Below, in pieces: positions 43,031-52,836 of a stretch of DNA of 64,000 nt (its first letter is position 1; each line of letters opens with the position of its first letter). Below the pieces are notes generated by a model. The model was given only the letters and a program-made list of their open reading frames with translations. It did no database searches and was not told the origin of the DNA. Made by a program: the position numbers and the translations under genes. The stretch is from SIG454 sp045578465 (GTDB lineage Bacteria; Bacillota; Clostridia; Monoglobales; Monoglobaceae): NCBI GenBank assembly GCA_045578465.1, contig JAZNKJ010000006.1, forward strand, positions 1-64,000, given 5' to 3'.

Positions 43031-44227
43031 ATGAAATATATTGTTGTTTTATGCGATGGTGCAGCGGATACACCCGTTGCTGAATTAGGAGGCAAAACTC
43101 CTCTTGAAGTTGCGAAAAAGCCTAATATTGACCGTCTTGCAAAGGGCGGCGAGCTTGGAATGGTTAAAACCGTTCCGGAGGGACTTCCCCCCGGAAGCGA
43201 TGTCGCAAACCTTGCGGTTTTCGGCTATGACCCCCTTAAATATTATACAGGTCGTTCTCCGCTTGAAGCTATGAGCATGAATGTTCCTCTTGTTCTTTCC
43301 GACACCACTTTCAGAACAAATCTTGTTACTCTTTCCGATGAAGAAAACTATGAGGACAAGACAATGGTTGATTACAGCTCTGATGAAATTACCTCGGAAG
43401 AAGCAAGCATCTTAATTGAGGCAGTAAATAAAGAGCTTAAAACCGAAGAATATGAGTTTTTCAGCGGTATAAGCTATCGTCATCTTTTAGTTTGGCACAA
43501 CAAGGAAAACGATTTTTCCTTAACTCCGCCACACGATATTTCCGACAGGAAAGTTACTGATTACTTACCATCTGACGAGACTATTCTCTCCCTTATGAAG
43601 AGAAGTCACGAAATACTTAAAGACCACCCTGTAAACCTTGACAGAATAAAAAGAGGTCTTCATCCTGCCAACTCTATCTGGATTTGGGGCAACGGAACAA
43701 AGCCTGACCTTGATTTGTATAAGGACAAATTCGGACTTTCGGGTGCTGTTATTTCCGCCGTTGACTTAATCAAAGGAATCGGCAAATGTGCAGGCCTTGA
43801 TGTTATAGATGTTGAAGGTGCAACAGGAACTGTTCATACTAACTTTGACGGCAAGGCAAAGGCATCAATTGATGCTCTCAAAGGCGGCGCCGACTTCGTT
43901 TATATTCATTTAGAGGGTGCCGATGAGGCAGGTCACAGAAAAGAAATAGAAAACAAGGTTCGCGCAATCGAGCTTATTGATGAGAAGATTGTTGCTCCGC
44001 TCCTTTCCTATCTTGAAGAGGAAAATGAAGAATTCAACATTCTCGTTATGCCTGACCACCCAACACCGCTTGCAATAAGAACTCACACAAGCGATCCTGT
44101 CCCTTATCTTATTTACAGAAGCAATGGGGATACGGCAAGCGGTCTTTCCTATACTGAGGCAAACGCCAAAGAAACAGGAATTTATATAGAAAACGGCTTT
44201 GAAATTATGACAAAACTTCTTTCTTAA
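43031..44227 (+). CDS. apgM: Cofactor-independent (archaeal-type) phosphoglycerate mutase family
   Basis: 398 residues from the ATG at 43031 (GGGAGAG upstream); the open frame further upstream crosses the promoter and is not coding. VVLCDGAADTP at the start gives the metal-binding Asp, GSDVANLAVFGYDP the nucleophile Ser, and HLEGADEAGH / MPDHPTP the remaining ligands. It belongs to the alkaline-phosphatase superfamily apgM branch. In some bacteria this branch has been proposed as an alternative homoserine kinase, so the role could be glycolysis or threonine synthesis. Confidence 0.9.
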   Translation: MKYIVVLCDGAADTPVAELGGKTPLEVAKKPNIDRLAKGGELGMVKTVPEGLPPGSDVANLAVFGYDPLKYYTGRSPLEAMSMNVPLVLSDTTFRTNLVTLSDEENYEDKTMVDYSSDEITSEEASILIEAVNKELKTEEYEFFSGISYRHLLVWHNKENDFSLTPPHDISDRKVTDYLPSDETILSLMKRSHEILKDHPVNLDRIKRGLHPANSIWIWGNGTKPDLDLYKDKFGLSGAVISAVDLIKGIGKCAGLDVIDVEGATGTVHTNFDGKAKASIDALKGGADFVYIHLEGADEAGHRKEIENKVRAIELIDEKIVAPLLSYLEEENEEFNILVMPDHPTPLAIRTHTSDPVPYLIYRSNGDTASGLSYTEANAKETGIYIENGFEIMTKLLS

Positions 44228-44254
44228 AATTCTTACGAAAGGATGTAATTTAAT

Positions 44255-45346
44255 ATGAAGAATAACGGATACGGAAAATATATCAAATATCTCTTCGTTG
44301 CCCTTTGCATCGGGGTTCTGGTTTATTTTTCTCCTGTTCTTATTAATTTGTTCTTACCCTTTATTTTAGCCTTTATAGTTGCCGCTCCTTTCCACAAAGT
44401 TGTTGAAAAACTTTCCTCAAAGCTTCACATCAACAAAGGGGTCAGCTCCTTCGTTATTATAACTCTTATCATTGCCATATTCGGCGGACTTCTGTTCTGG
44501 CTTATATATTATCTCTATACTCAGGCAAGGGGACTTATTGAGATGCTCCCTGATATAATCGAATCCGTTCAGGGAACTTTTATGGAGTATTACGAAAAAT
44601 ACAGAAAGTATATGCCTGGCGTTGCGGAATTTGTTGACAACTATATTGAAAACAGCGACTTCTCAATTAACAAATATACTCCGAAAATAACAAACAGCGC
44701 AATCAGTTATGCAACAAGCTTTGCATCAACTCTTCCGTCTGCATTATTCTTTGTCCTTATATTTGTCCTTTCGGTTTTCTTCTTCATAAAGGACTATAAC
44801 GCGGTTATAAACTTCATAAAAGAGGCTCTTCCTGAGAATACAGTGACAAAACTTACCTACCTTAAAAACACTGCATGGCGCGGTTTTGTGGGGTATATGA
44901 AATCTCAGACAATTCTTTCGTCCATAACCGCCCTTTTGGTTGCGGTGACCTTCTGGTTCTTGGATATTGACTATGCAATTATCTGGGCGATTATTATAGG
45001 AATTGTTGACGCTCTGCCGATTTTAGGCTCGGGAATAGTTCTTATCCCTTATGCAATAATCTCATTTATGATGAGCAAAAACCTCTTTTTCTCAATCTGC
45101 ATAATAATCTTGCAAACAGTTGTATTTTTAGTAAGACAGATGCTCAGTCCTCGTGTTATGAGCTCACAGCTCGGCATTCATCCCCTTATAACTCTTATAA
45201 GTATTTATATCGGTAATGAGCTTATGGGCGTTCTGGGTATGGTTGTTTTCCCGATTTTAGCGCTCCTCCTCGTAAGTCTTTATACCTCTTATAAAAACGC
45301 AGGAAGCTTAGAGAAAGCCATTGAAAACGCCAACAAGAAAGACTAA
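44255..45346 (+). CDS. AI-2E family transporter
   Basis: 363 residues with about eight membrane helices and the family's re-entrant core (FWFLDIDYAIIWAIIIGIVDALPILGSGIVLIPYAII, the conserved D-x-x-P-x-x-G region). The family includes autoinducer-2 exporters and Na+/H+ antiporters; substrate not predictable. 27 bases after apgM, likely co-transcribed. Confidence 0.9.
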   Translation: MKNNGYGKYIKYLFVALCIGVLVYFSPVLINLFLPFILAFIVAAPFHKVVEKLSSKLHINKGVSSFVIITLIIAIFGGLLFWLIYYLYTQARGLIEMLPDIIESVQGTFMEYYEKYRKYMPGVAEFVDNYIENSDFSINKYTPKITNSAISYATSFASTLPSALFFVLIFVLSVFFFIKDYNAVINFIKEALPENTVTKLTYLKNTAWRGFVGYMKSQTILSSITALLVAVTFWFLDIDYAIIWAIIIGIVDALPILGSGIVLIPYAIISFMMSKNLFFSICIIILQTVVFLVRQMLSPRVMSSQLGIHPLITLISIYIGNELMGVLGMVVFPILALLLVSLYTSYKNAGSLEKAIENANKKD

Positions 45347-45360
45347 TTTTTAAGCAAAAC

Positions 45361-45393
45361 AAACCCCCAAAGAGAAATCTCTTTGGGGGTTTT
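45361..45393. terminator. Bidirectional terminator
   Basis: A long stem AAACCCCCAAAGAG / CTCTTTGGGGGTTT with a 4-base loop and T-run, between the convergent AI-2E and valS genes. Confidence 0.9.
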
Positions 45394-45398
45394 ATTTT

Positions 45399-48026
45399 TT
45401 ACTTTAATCCTTCAATACTTTTTAATACCTTTTCAAGCATTTCTTTATATTTTTCGCCTTTTTGTCTTTCCTCTTCAACAACCTTAGCTGGTGCTTTATC
45501 CGTAAAGCCTTTGTTGGAGAGCTTTCCTTCAACTCGCTTAATCTCGCCTTCAAGCTTTTCCTTTTCCTTGGTAAGTCTTTCAAGTTCTTTTTCCTTGTCA
45601 ACAAGCTCGTCAACAGGGAGGTAAAGCTCTGCGCCCTCTGTTACAACAGAAACAGCGTTTTCAGGAATTCCTGCCTTATCACTTTGAACAATTGCCTCAG
45701 AGGCACTCGCAAGTTTCTCAAAGAACACCTTGCCCTGATTGAATACTGCTTCATTTTCTGTTACAATATAAAGCTTTGTTTTCTTAGACGGCGGAACATT
45801 CATTTCGTTTCGAACATTACGAACGCCCTTGATTGCCTCCATAATAAGAGTCATTTCCTTTTCCGCTGCGGCAAAGTCAAGCTTTTCGTCATAAACAGGG
45901 AAGTCTGAAACCATAATGCTTTCCCCGTCGTGAGGAAGAGCCTGCCAGATTTCTTCTGTTATAAATGGCATAAACGGATGGAGAAGCTTTAATGTGTTTG
46001 AAAGCACATAGGTAAGAACCATCTGCGCTGTCTTATTGCTTTCGCCCTTTTCAAAGAAACGAGGTTTAACAAGCTCAATATACCAGTCGCAGAACTCGTC
46101 CCAGATAAAGTCATAAAGCTTTGAAACCGCAATACCAAGCTCATATTTTTCAAGGTTATCGGTAACCTCTTTAACCAATGTGTTATACTTGGAAAGAATC
46201 CACTTATCTTCAACAGAAAGTTTGTCTAAATCAGGAAGCTCGTTCTTTTCAATGTCAAGATTCATAAGAACGAATCTTGAAGCATTCCAGATTTTGTTTG
46301 CAAAGTTACGGCTTGCCTCAACTCTTTCAATATAGAAACGCATATCGTTTCCTGGGGAGTTGCCTGTTGCAAGAGTAAATCTTAATGCATCCGCTCCGTA
46401 TTTTTCAACGATTTCAAGTGGGTCGATACCGTTTCCTAAGGACTTACTCATTTTTCTTCCCTGGCTGTCGCGAACTAAGCCGTGAATATAGATATGCTTA
46501 AACGGAGCCTCGTTTACATGTTCAAGTCCTGAAACAATCATTCTTGCAACCCAGAAGAAGATAATGTCATAGCCTGTAACCAAAACTGATGTTGGATAGA
46601 AATAATCAAGGTCAGCGGTCTTTTCTGGCCAGCCAAGAGTTGAGAACGGCCAGAGAGCAGAACTAAACCAGGTATCTAAAACATCCTCGTCCTGCTTAAC
46701 CTTGCCGCCACACTTAGGGCAGACAGTTATATCTTCTTTGGAAACAGTTGTTTCTCCGCAATCCTGACAATAAAATGCAGGAATTCTGTGTCCCCACCAG
46801 AGCTGACGGGAGATACACCAATCCTTAACATTTTCCATCCAGTGCATATAAGTTTTTGAAAATCTGTCAGGAATAAACTCAACAGTTTTGTCCTCAACAA
46901 CACGGATAGCATCCTTTGCAAGAGGTTCCATTTTAACGAACCACTGCTTTGAAGTAATCGGCTCAACAGTTGTTCCACAACGGTAACACTGTCCAACATT
47001 ATGGCTATGCTCTTCAATCTTAACGAGATAACCCTGAGCCTCTAAATCTTCAACAATTTTCTTTCTTGCTTCATATCTGTCAAGGCCTGCATAAACTCCG
47101 CCCTCTTTTGAAACCGTTGCATCGTCATTTAACATACGGATTTCAGGGAGGTTATGACGCTTTCCTACCTCAAAGTCGTTAGGGTCATGAGCAGGAGTAA
47201 TTTTAACACAGCCTGTCCCGAATTCTTTATCAACATATTCGTCTGCAATAAGAGGAATTTCTCTTCCTACAAGCGGAAGAATGAGTTTTTTGCCCACCAA
47301 AGCCTTATATCTCTCGTCATCAGGATGAACTGCAACGGCAGTATCCCCAAGAAGAGTTTCAGGTCTTGTTGTTGCAATAATAACCTCTCCGCTTCCGTCA
47401 GCAAATGGGTATCTTATGTGCCAGAAATTGCCCGGCTGTTCAGCGTATTCAACTTCTGCATCAGATAGAGCAGTTATACAGCTTGGGCACCAGTTAATAA
47501 TTCTTGTTCCCTGATAGATAAGACCTTTTTCGTAAAGGTTAACAAAAACTTCACGAACAGCCTTTGAGCAACCTTCGTCCATAGTGAAGCGTTCCCTCTC
47601 CCAGTCGCAGGAGCATCCAAGCTTTTTAATCTGGCTTATAATACGGCTTCCGTATTGCTCTTTCCAGTCCCAAACTCTTTCTAAGAACTTTTCTCTGCCC
47701 AAATCATAGCGGGTAAGTCCCTCTTCCTTGCGGAGATTTTCCTCAACCTTAATCTGAGTCGCAATTCCCGCGTGGTCAGTTCCCGGAACCCAGAGAGCCG
47801 CATAGCCCTGCATTCTCTTTGTTCGGATAATTATATCCTGGAAAGTTTCGTCAAGAGCATGTCCCATATGGAGCTGGCCCGTAACATTTGGGGGCGGAAT
47901 AACAATAGTAAACGGCTTTTTATTTTCATCTATCTGTGTATGAAAATAGCCCTTTTCAACCCAGTTTTTATATATCCTGTCCTCAACGGTTTGAGGGTCA
48001 TAGGTTTTTGGTAATTCCTTTGCCAC
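45399..48026 (-). CDS. valS: Valine-tRNA ligase
   Basis: About 875 residues from the GTG at 48026, with AGAGGTG 8 bases upstream; the open frame to 48116 crosses the promoter. Class I signatures PPPNVTGQLHMGHA and KMSKSLGNGIDP (KMSKS), an editing CP1 domain with TTRPETLLGDTAVAVHP, a zinc-ribbon insertion (CQDCGETT...CPKCGG) and the C-terminal coiled-coil arm. It charges tRNA-Val. No T-box leader fits in the short upstream gap. Confidence 0.96.
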   Translation of the reverse strand: MAKELPKTYDPQTVEDRIYKNWVEKGYFHTQIDENKKPFTIVIPPPNVTGQLHMGHALDETFQDIIIRTKRMQGYAALWVPGTDHAGIATQIKVEENLRKEEGLTRYDLGREKFLERVWDWKEQYGSRIISQIKKLGCSCDWERERFTMDEGCSKAVREVFVNLYEKGLIYQGTRIINWCPSCITALSDAEVEYAEQPGNFWHIRYPFADGSGEVIIATTRPETLLGDTAVAVHPDDERYKALVGKKLILPLVGREIPLIADEYVDKEFGTGCVKITPAHDPNDFEVGKRHNLPEIRMLNDDATVSKEGGVYAGLDRYEARKKIVEDLEAQGYLVKIEEHSHNVGQCYRCGTTVEPITSKQWFVKMEPLAKDAIRVVEDKTVEFIPDRFSKTYMHWMENVKDWCISRQLWWGHRIPAFYCQDCGETTVSKEDITVCPKCGGKVKQDEDVLDTWFSSALWPFSTLGWPEKTADLDYFYPTSVLVTGYDIIFFWVARMIVSGLEHVNEAPFKHIYIHGLVRDSQGRKMSKSLGNGIDPLEIVEKYGADALRFTLATGNSPGNDMRFYIERVEASRNFANKIWNASRFVLMNLDIEKNELPDLDKLSVEDKWILSKYNTLVKEVTDNLEKYELGIAVSKLYDFIWDEFCDWYIELVKPRFFEKGESNKTAQMVLTYVLSNTLKLLHPFMPFITEEIWQALPHDGESIMVSDFPVYDEKLDFAAAEKEMTLIMEAIKGVRNVRNEMNVPPSKKTKLYIVTENEAVFNQGKVFFEKLASASEAIVQSDKAGIPENAVSVVTEGAELYLPVDELVDKEKELERLTKEKEKLEGEIKRVEGKLSNKGFTDKAPAKVVEEERQKGEKYKEMLEKVLKSIEGLK

Positions 48027-48063
48027 TTTTAAAGCACCTCTCATATATTCATAGTTAAAAATT

Positions 48064-48092
48064 ATTATACACAAATTTTCTGCTTTTTGCAA
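48064..48092 (-). promoter_or_regulatory. Promoter of valS
   Basis: Minus-strand TTGCAA (48092-48087), 17-bp spacer, TATAAT (48069-48064), about 38 bases before the GTG start. Confidence 0.8.
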
Positions 48093-48176
48093 GTGTTTTT
48101 GCCGTTTTTTTACCATCCGTTGACAGAAAACTTAATTTGTGCCATAATATTTATAGTTTATGGAAGGATGATATAA

Positions 48177-48641
48177 ATGGAAAACATAAAAACAAGAAGT
48201 GAAATTGCCGCCGATTTATTTGTAAAAGGCTATAACTGTTCCCAATCAGTTGTTGGCGCTTTTGCCGATAAAACAGATTTGGATTTTGAGACCCTTATGA
48301 AGCTTTCCTCATCTTTCGGAGCAGGAATGGGCAAGCTCCGCGAGGTTTGCGGTGCGGTTTCGGGAATGTTTATGGTTTTAGGGCTTATAAAGGGTTATTC
48401 CTCTCCAACTGACGCTGAGGGCAAAGCAAAGCACTATGAAGATATTCAGCGCCTTGGGGATAAATTCAAAGACGAATACGGCACCATCATCTGCCGTGAA
48501 CTTTTAAAAGGCATAAAGGTTCAGGGCGGCTCTAAGCCTGAGGCAAGAACTGAGGAATACTATAAAGTTCGCCCCTGTGTCCGCTTTGTTATAAGGGCGA
48601 CAGAAATCTTAGACGACTTCTTAAAAGAAAATAATTTATAA
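48177..48641 (+). CDS. C-GCAxxG-C-C family putative redox protein
   Basis: 154 residues. GYNCSQSVVGAF and CGAVSGMFMVLG carry the conserved Cys residues of the C_GCAxxG_C_C family, followed by single Cys residues in IICRELL and RPCVRFV. These small proteins are thought to be redox-active or metal-binding. AAGGATG precedes the ATG, and TTGACA (48120) with CATAAT (48143) lies upstream. Followed by a hairpin terminator (48646-48675). Confidence 0.9.
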   Translation: MENIKTRSEIAADLFVKGYNCSQSVVGAFADKTDLDFETLMKLSSSFGAGMGKLREVCGAVSGMFMVLGLIKGYSSPTDAEGKAKHYEDIQRLGDKFKDEYGTIICRELLKGIKVQGGSKPEARTEEYYKVRPCVRFVIRATEILDDFLKENNL

Positions 48642-48645
48642 AAAA

Positions 48646-48675
48646 GGCAGGAACGAAATCGTTCCTGCTTTTATT
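48646..48675. terminator. Terminator
   Basis: Stem GCAGGAACG / CGTTCCTGC with a short loop, followed by TTTTATTTTAT, between convergent genes. Confidence 0.85.
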
Positions 48676-49110
48676 TTATAGATAAACTCTTATTTTTTGT
48701 GCTAAGTTTTCTTCAATCTCGATAATGTCTTTGACTATTCCCTTAACCTCATCATCTGCATCTTTATACTGATTAAGATACTTATTGATTGACTTAATTC
48801 CCATATGACAGCCGTCGGTTAAAAGGTCTGCGGCAGTTTCATCTGTTTTTTCCATCGTCATCATCACATTGGTTTTAAACCACGCCATACCTTTGGCTAT
48901 TTTATGAGGCTCTTTTCCGTCATCTCCTGCTTTTCTTAAAGCCTCTTCTGTGTCAACTTCAAGCTTTTTGTGTTCCTTTAAGCTGCTTTCGAGAATTTCC
49001 TGAAAATGCCCGTCTTTAACGGAAGGGAGAATTTCCTCTATTGCGTCTATTCCCATTTTTATACCTGAATTACATTCTTTTAAAAGCTTAATTGTATCAG
49101 GACTAACCAT
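48676..49110 (-). CDS. DUF2383-like / ferritin-like hypothetical protein
   Basis: 144 residues from the ATG at 49110 (AAAGGGTG 7 bases upstream). Predicted four-helix bundle with scattered Glu/His (LKEHKKLEVDTEEAL, DGCHMGIKSINKY). The layout resembles small ferritin-like/DUF2383 proteins, but ligand spacing is not clear enough for certainty. No signal peptide. It lies just downstream of the CDF metal exporter gene, so a metal or stress role is possible. Confidence 0.65.
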   Translation of the reverse strand: MVSPDTIKLLKECNSGIKMGIDAIEEILPSVKDGHFQEILESSLKEHKKLEVDTEEALRKAGDDGKEPHKIAKGMAWFKTNVMMTMEKTDETAADLLTDGCHMGIKSINKYLNQYKDADDEVKGIVKDIIEIEENLAQKIRVYL

Positions 49111-49165
49111 AAAAATCACCCTTTCTTTTTTGGTTATTATGGGTAATTTTTATAGAATTATACAT

Positions 49166-50344
49166 TTATTTCGGGATTGAGCAGTAGCTTAAATCAATGG
49201 TTATAACGCAAAAATAGTTTGCGTCCTTTTCCTTAACCATAGCCTTGATTTTATCTTTGATTTCTCCGTGGCTCATATCCACCTGACTTGGCACAACACA
49301 GTCAAAAATGAGATTGGTGTGTGTGGGACCTGGGACAATTCTTAAATCGTGGATTGAGAGGGCAGGATGAATTTCCTTAACCAACCCCGAAAGCCATTTG
49401 CGGATATCGTTTACCGCATCATCCTGAGTTACAATAGGGTCATAATGGACTATAATGTTAAGGCCGTCCTCTTCAAAAAAGTCTCTTTCAATTCTGTCAA
49501 TGGTATCGTGGCTTACAAGAACATCCTCTTCCGCCGCCATTTCAACATGGACACTGGCGAAAACTCTCCCCGGGCCATAGTCATGAACAAGCAAATCATG
49601 AGTTCCTAAAACCCCGTCATAGCTCAAAATTTTATCTTGTATGAGGTTTACAAGTTCTTCCTCCGGCGCTCTTCCGAGGAGGGGGTCTAAGGTATCCTTA
49701 ACCAACACCACTCCGCTATACATAATAAAGAGGGCAACCCCGAGACCGATATATCCGTCAAGATTAAGCTTAAAATTAATGGATATAACAGCTCCCAAAA
49801 TTACGGCAAGGGTTGTCAGAATATCGTTTCTGCTGTCCGTTGCCGCCGCAATAAGCGTTTTTGAGTTTATTCTTTTCCCTATATTTTTAGTGAAAAACAT
49901 CATCCAGAGCTTTACTAAAACCGAGGCAACAAGAATAGAAATCGAAAGAATACTGAAAGTTGTTTCGCTTGGATTTAAAATTTTGTCAACACAGGATCTT
50001 AAAAGTTCAAAACCGATTAGAATAATAAGAATTGAAACCAAGAGCCCTGAAAGATATTCAAATCTTGCATGGCCGTAAGGGTGTTCTTCATCGGCAGGCT
50101 TGCTTGATAATTTAAAGCCCAAAAGGCTTATAAGGCTTGACGAGGCATCGGATAAATTGTTAAGGGCGTCCGCCGTAACGGAAACACTTCCTGAGAGAAA
50201 GCCTGCAATAATTTTGCCAACAAAAAGGAGAAGGTTGCAAAAAATTCCAACCCATCCTGAAAGAGAACCCATTTTCGAACGGACAACAGCATCCCCCGTG
50301 TTCTCATAGTCTTTTATGAAAAGTTTAATCAGACTTTCAGTCAA
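49166..50344 (-). CDS. Cation diffusion facilitator (CDF) family metal exporter
   Basis: 392 residues starting with TTG at 50344 (GGGAGTG 5 bases upstream). Six membrane helices, with the metal-site signature SVTADALNNLSDASSSL and AAATDSRNDILTT. The C-terminal cytoplasmic domain contains the usual V-H-D-L/HV-x-M strands (HDLLVHDYGPGRVFASVHVE). It expels Mn, Fe, Zn or similar ions. Co-transcribed with mntP immediately upstream, pointing to manganese. Confidence 0.92.
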   Translation of the reverse strand: MTESLIKLFIKDYENTGDAVVRSKMGSLSGWVGIFCNLLLFVGKIIAGFLSGSVSVTADALNNLSDASSSLISLLGFKLSSKPADEEHPYGHARFEYLSGLLVSILIILIGFELLRSCVDKILNPSETTFSILSISILVASVLVKLWMMFFTKNIGKRINSKTLIAAATDSRNDILTTLAVILGAVISINFKLNLDGYIGLGVALFIMYSGVVLVKDTLDPLLGRAPEEELVNLIQDKILSYDGVLGTHDLLVHDYGPGRVFASVHVEMAAEEDVLVSHDTIDRIERDFFEEDGLNIIVHYDPIVTQDDAVNDIRKWLSGLVKEIHPALSIHDLRIVPGPTHTNLIFDCVVPSQVDMSHGEIKDKIKAMVKEKDANYFCVITIDLSYCSIPK

Positions 50345-50908
50345 TTAAATCACTCCCAAATGTTCAAGAAGAATTTTAATGCCGATTGCAATCAAAACCA
50401 CTCCGCCTAAAAATTCTGCTTTCCCCTTATATTTCGCACCGAAGAAGTGCCCCACATATATTCCGACTGCGGATAAAACAAAAGTTATGATACCTATAAA
50501 GCTTACCGCCGCTCCGATAGGAACGCCTTCCTCCAAAACGGCAAAGCCTATACCCACCGCCAAAGCGTCAATACTTGTTGCAACGGCGAGAGGAAACATC
50601 TCTTTCGGGTCGAAGGAACAGCAAAGTTCTTCCTCTTTCCCAAGAGATTCTTTAATCATATTACCGCCGATTATGGCAAGAAGGATGAACACAACCCAAT
50701 GGTCGTAGCTTACTATATATTTTCCAAAATAGCTTCCGCAAAAATATCCGATCAGAGGCATAACCGCCTGAAATATACCGAAATAAAGCCCTGCAACAAA
50801 TGCGTGTTTTATCTTAATTTTCTGCACGGATAAGCCCTTGCAGATTGCAACGGCAAAGGCATCCATAGAAAGCCCTAATGCAATTATAAAAAGCTCCCAA
50901 AGTCCCAT
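50345..50908 (-). CDS. mntP: Putative manganese efflux pump MntP
   Basis: 187 residues from the ATG at 50908, with AGGAGG 6 bases upstream; the frame to 51088 runs through the promoter. Six helices, with the duplicated LGLSMDAFAVAICKG and ATSIDALAVGIGFA segments holding the family's Asp residues. Exports Mn2+. No yybP-ykoY riboswitch is evident in the short leader. Confidence 0.93.
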   Translation of the reverse strand: MGLWELFIIALGLSMDAFAVAICKGLSVQKIKIKHAFVAGLYFGIFQAVMPLIGYFCGSYFGKYIVSYDHWVVFILLAIIGGNMIKESLGKEEELCCSFDPKEMFPLAVATSIDALAVGIGFAVLEEGVPIGAAVSFIGIITFVLSAVGIYVGHFFGAKYKGKAEFLGGVVLIAIGIKILLEHLGVI

Positions 50909-50933
50909 TATCTCTCCTCCTGTTACTCCCCTT

Positions 50934-50962
50934 AAAATACCACAGTTCCCCTTTTTTGTCAA
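50934..50962 (-). promoter_or_regulatory. Promoter of mntP-CDF operon
   Basis: Minus-strand TTGACA (50962-50957), 17-bp spacer, TATTTT (50939-50934); the leader is short. Confidence 0.7.
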
Positions 50963-50985
50963 GGTAATGTAAGTTTGAAAGGCTC

Positions 50986-51014
50986 TTGATTTATGGCGAA
51001 AAATGTGGTAAAAT
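50986..51014 (+). promoter_or_regulatory. Promoter of the DNA glycosylase gene
   Basis: TTGATT (50986-50991), 17-bp spacer, TAAAAT (51009-51014), 30 bases before the ATG at 51045. Confidence 0.7.
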
Positions 51015-51044
51015 GTCAGTATCATATTATAGGGACTGATTCTA

Positions 51045-51875
51045 ATGATAAAACTTTTTAATATTGACCATTTTCGTCTTGAAGACACCCTCCTTTGCGG
51101 GCAGTGTTTCCGCTTTAAGAAAGAGGACGACGGCGTCTTTTACGGAGTTGTGGCGAGCCACGCCGTTAAGATGTATTATGCGGATGAAAACACTATTTTC
51201 CTTGAAAGCTCTAACCCTGATTTAGTCTATTGGAGTCACTATTTAAGCTTTTCAACAGATTATAATCTGGTTGAAGAAACCTTTTCGGGTGATGAACATC
51301 TCAAAAAGTGTATGGAAGTGGGAAAGGGCATAAGAATTCTTCATCAGGATTTATGGGAGACCATTGTTTCCTTTATAATTTCCGCCAACAACAATATTCC
51401 GAGAATTCAGAAAATCATTGAAAAAATGTGTGAACTATTTGGGGAGGAAATTGACTTTGAGGGAAGAAAATATTATGGCTTCCCTACCGCAGAAAAACTC
51501 TCAACTCTTACTTTGGAGGATTTGGCGCCCATAAAGGCAGGGTTTAGGGATAAATATATTTTAGATGCGGCAAAAAAGGTTTTTTCGGGGGAAATTGACC
51601 TTGACAAGCTCCCCTCTTTATCCGACGCTGAGGCAAAAAAAGAGCTTATGAAAATAAAAGGGGTTGGAAGTAAGGTTGCGGACTGCATTTTGCTTTTCGC
51701 CCTATCCCGATACAAGACTTTCCCGAAGGATGTGTGGATAAAGCGCATTATGGAAGAAGCCTATGGCGTATCCGAAAAGGATATTGATGCCTTTGCAATT
51801 GAAAAATTTGGCAATTTTGCAGGAATTGCTCAGCAGTATCTTTATTATTACCACGCTATAAAAAAACCTTTATAA
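51045..51875 (+). CDS. ogg: 8-oxoguanine/3-methyladenine DNA glycosylase (OGG/AlkA-like)
   Basis: 276 residues. The N-terminal TBP-like fold carries LLCGQCFRF, typical of OGG1-like enzymes. The HhH-GPD motif LMKIKGVGSKVADCILLFALSRYKTFPKDVW contains the catalytic Lys (GSKVAD) and Asp (PKDVW). It removes oxidised or alkylated bases. Convergent or paired genes are absent; it has its own promoter divergent from mntP. Confidence 0.92.
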   Translation: MIKLFNIDHFRLEDTLLCGQCFRFKKEDDGVFYGVVASHAVKMYYADENTIFLESSNPDLVYWSHYLSFSTDYNLVEETFSGDEHLKKCMEVGKGIRILHQDLWETIVSFIISANNNIPRIQKIIEKMCELFGEEIDFEGRKYYGFPTAEKLSTLTLEDLAPIKAGFRDKYILDAAKKVFSGEIDLDKLPSLSDAEAKKELMKIKGVGSKVADCILLFALSRYKTFPKDVWIKRIMEEAYGVSEKDIDAFAIEKFGNFAGIAQQYLYYYHAIKKPL

Positions 51876-51890
51876 AATTTTGTTTTCCTC

Positions 51891-51919
51891 TTGAATATTA
51901 AAGGAAAATAGTGTAAAAT
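51891..51919 (+). promoter_or_regulatory. Promoter of the fba gene
   Basis: TTGAAT (51891-51896), 17-bp spacer, TAAAAT (51914-51919), 45 bases before the ATG with GGAGG in the leader. Confidence 0.7.
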
Positions 51920-51963
51920 ATAAGTTGTGATTATAATTAAATTTAAATACGGAGGATTAGAGT

Positions 51964-52827
51964 ATGTTAGTTAGTGCAACAGAGGCCCTTAAAAAGGCAA
52001 AGGAAGGCAAATATGCAATTGGCCAGTTCAATATCAACAACCTTGAATGGACAAAGGCAATTTTGCTTACAGCCGAAGAATGCAAATCACCTGTTATCTT
52101 AGGTGTTTCTGAGGGCGCGGCAAAATATATGTGCGGTTTTAAGACAGTTGCAGATATGGTTAAGGCAATGGTTGAGTCTTTAAACATTACTGTTCCTGTT
52201 ATTCTTCATTTAGACCATGGTAGCTACGACGGTGCAAAAGCGGCTATCGAAGCTGGTTTCTCATCAGTTATGTTTGACGGTTCTCACTACGGAATCGAAG
52301 AAAACATTGAAAAGACAAAGGAAATCATCGCTCTTGCAAAGGCAAACGGAATTTCCGTTGAAGCTGAGGTTGGTGCAATCGGCGGCGAAGAAGACGGCGT
52401 TGTTGGTAGCGGCGAAGTTGCTGACCCTCAGGAATGTAAGTTAATCGCTGACCTTGGAGTTGATATTTTAGCTGCCGGTATCGGTAACATTCACGGCAAA
52501 TACCCTGCTAACTGGGCAGGCTTAAACTTTGAAGTTTTAGCTGAGATTGAAAAGGCAACATCTCCTATGCCTCTCGTACTCCACGGCGGAACAGGTATTC
52601 CAACCGATATGATTAAAAAGGCAATCTCCCTTGGCGTTTCAAAAATCAATGTTAACACAGAATGTCAGCTTTCTTTTGCAGCTGCTGTGAGAAAATACAT
52701 TGAAGACGGCAAGGATTTAGAAGGCAAGGGCTTTGACCCAAGAAAGCTTTTAGCTCCCGGCGTTGAAGCTATTAAGGCAACAGTTAAAGAAAAGATGGAA
52801 CTTTTCGGTTCTGTTAACAAGGCATAA
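51964..52827 (+). CDS. fba: Class II fructose-bisphosphate aldolase
   Basis: 287 residues. Zinc motifs HLDHGSYDG, the EVGAIGGEEDG loop, GNIHGKYP and LVLHGGTGIP are all canonical. Cleaves fructose 1,6-bisphosphate in glycolysis. It stands alone with promoter and terminator, unlike the pathway-type aldolase at 8430, and is more conserved than that copy, so this is most likely the glycolytic enzyme. Confidence 0.94.
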   Translation: MLVSATEALKKAKEGKYAIGQFNINNLEWTKAILLTAEECKSPVILGVSEGAAKYMCGFKTVADMVKAMVESLNITVPVILHLDHGSYDGAKAAIEAGFSSVMFDGSHYGIEENIEKTKEIIALAKANGISVEAEVGAIGGEEDGVVGSGEVADPQECKLIADLGVDILAAGIGNIHGKYPANWAGLNFEVLAEIEKATSPMPLVLHGGTGIPTDMIKKAISLGVSKINVNTECQLSFAAAVRKYIEDGKDLEGKGFDPRKLLAPGVEAIKATVKEKMELFGSVNKA

Positions 52828-52836
52828 ATAAAACTT

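Noticed and set aside
48027..48176. T-box riboswitch upstream of valS
   Set aside because: Only about 40 bases separate the promoter at 48064-48092 from the start; there is no room for a T-box and no TGGNACCGCG-like box.
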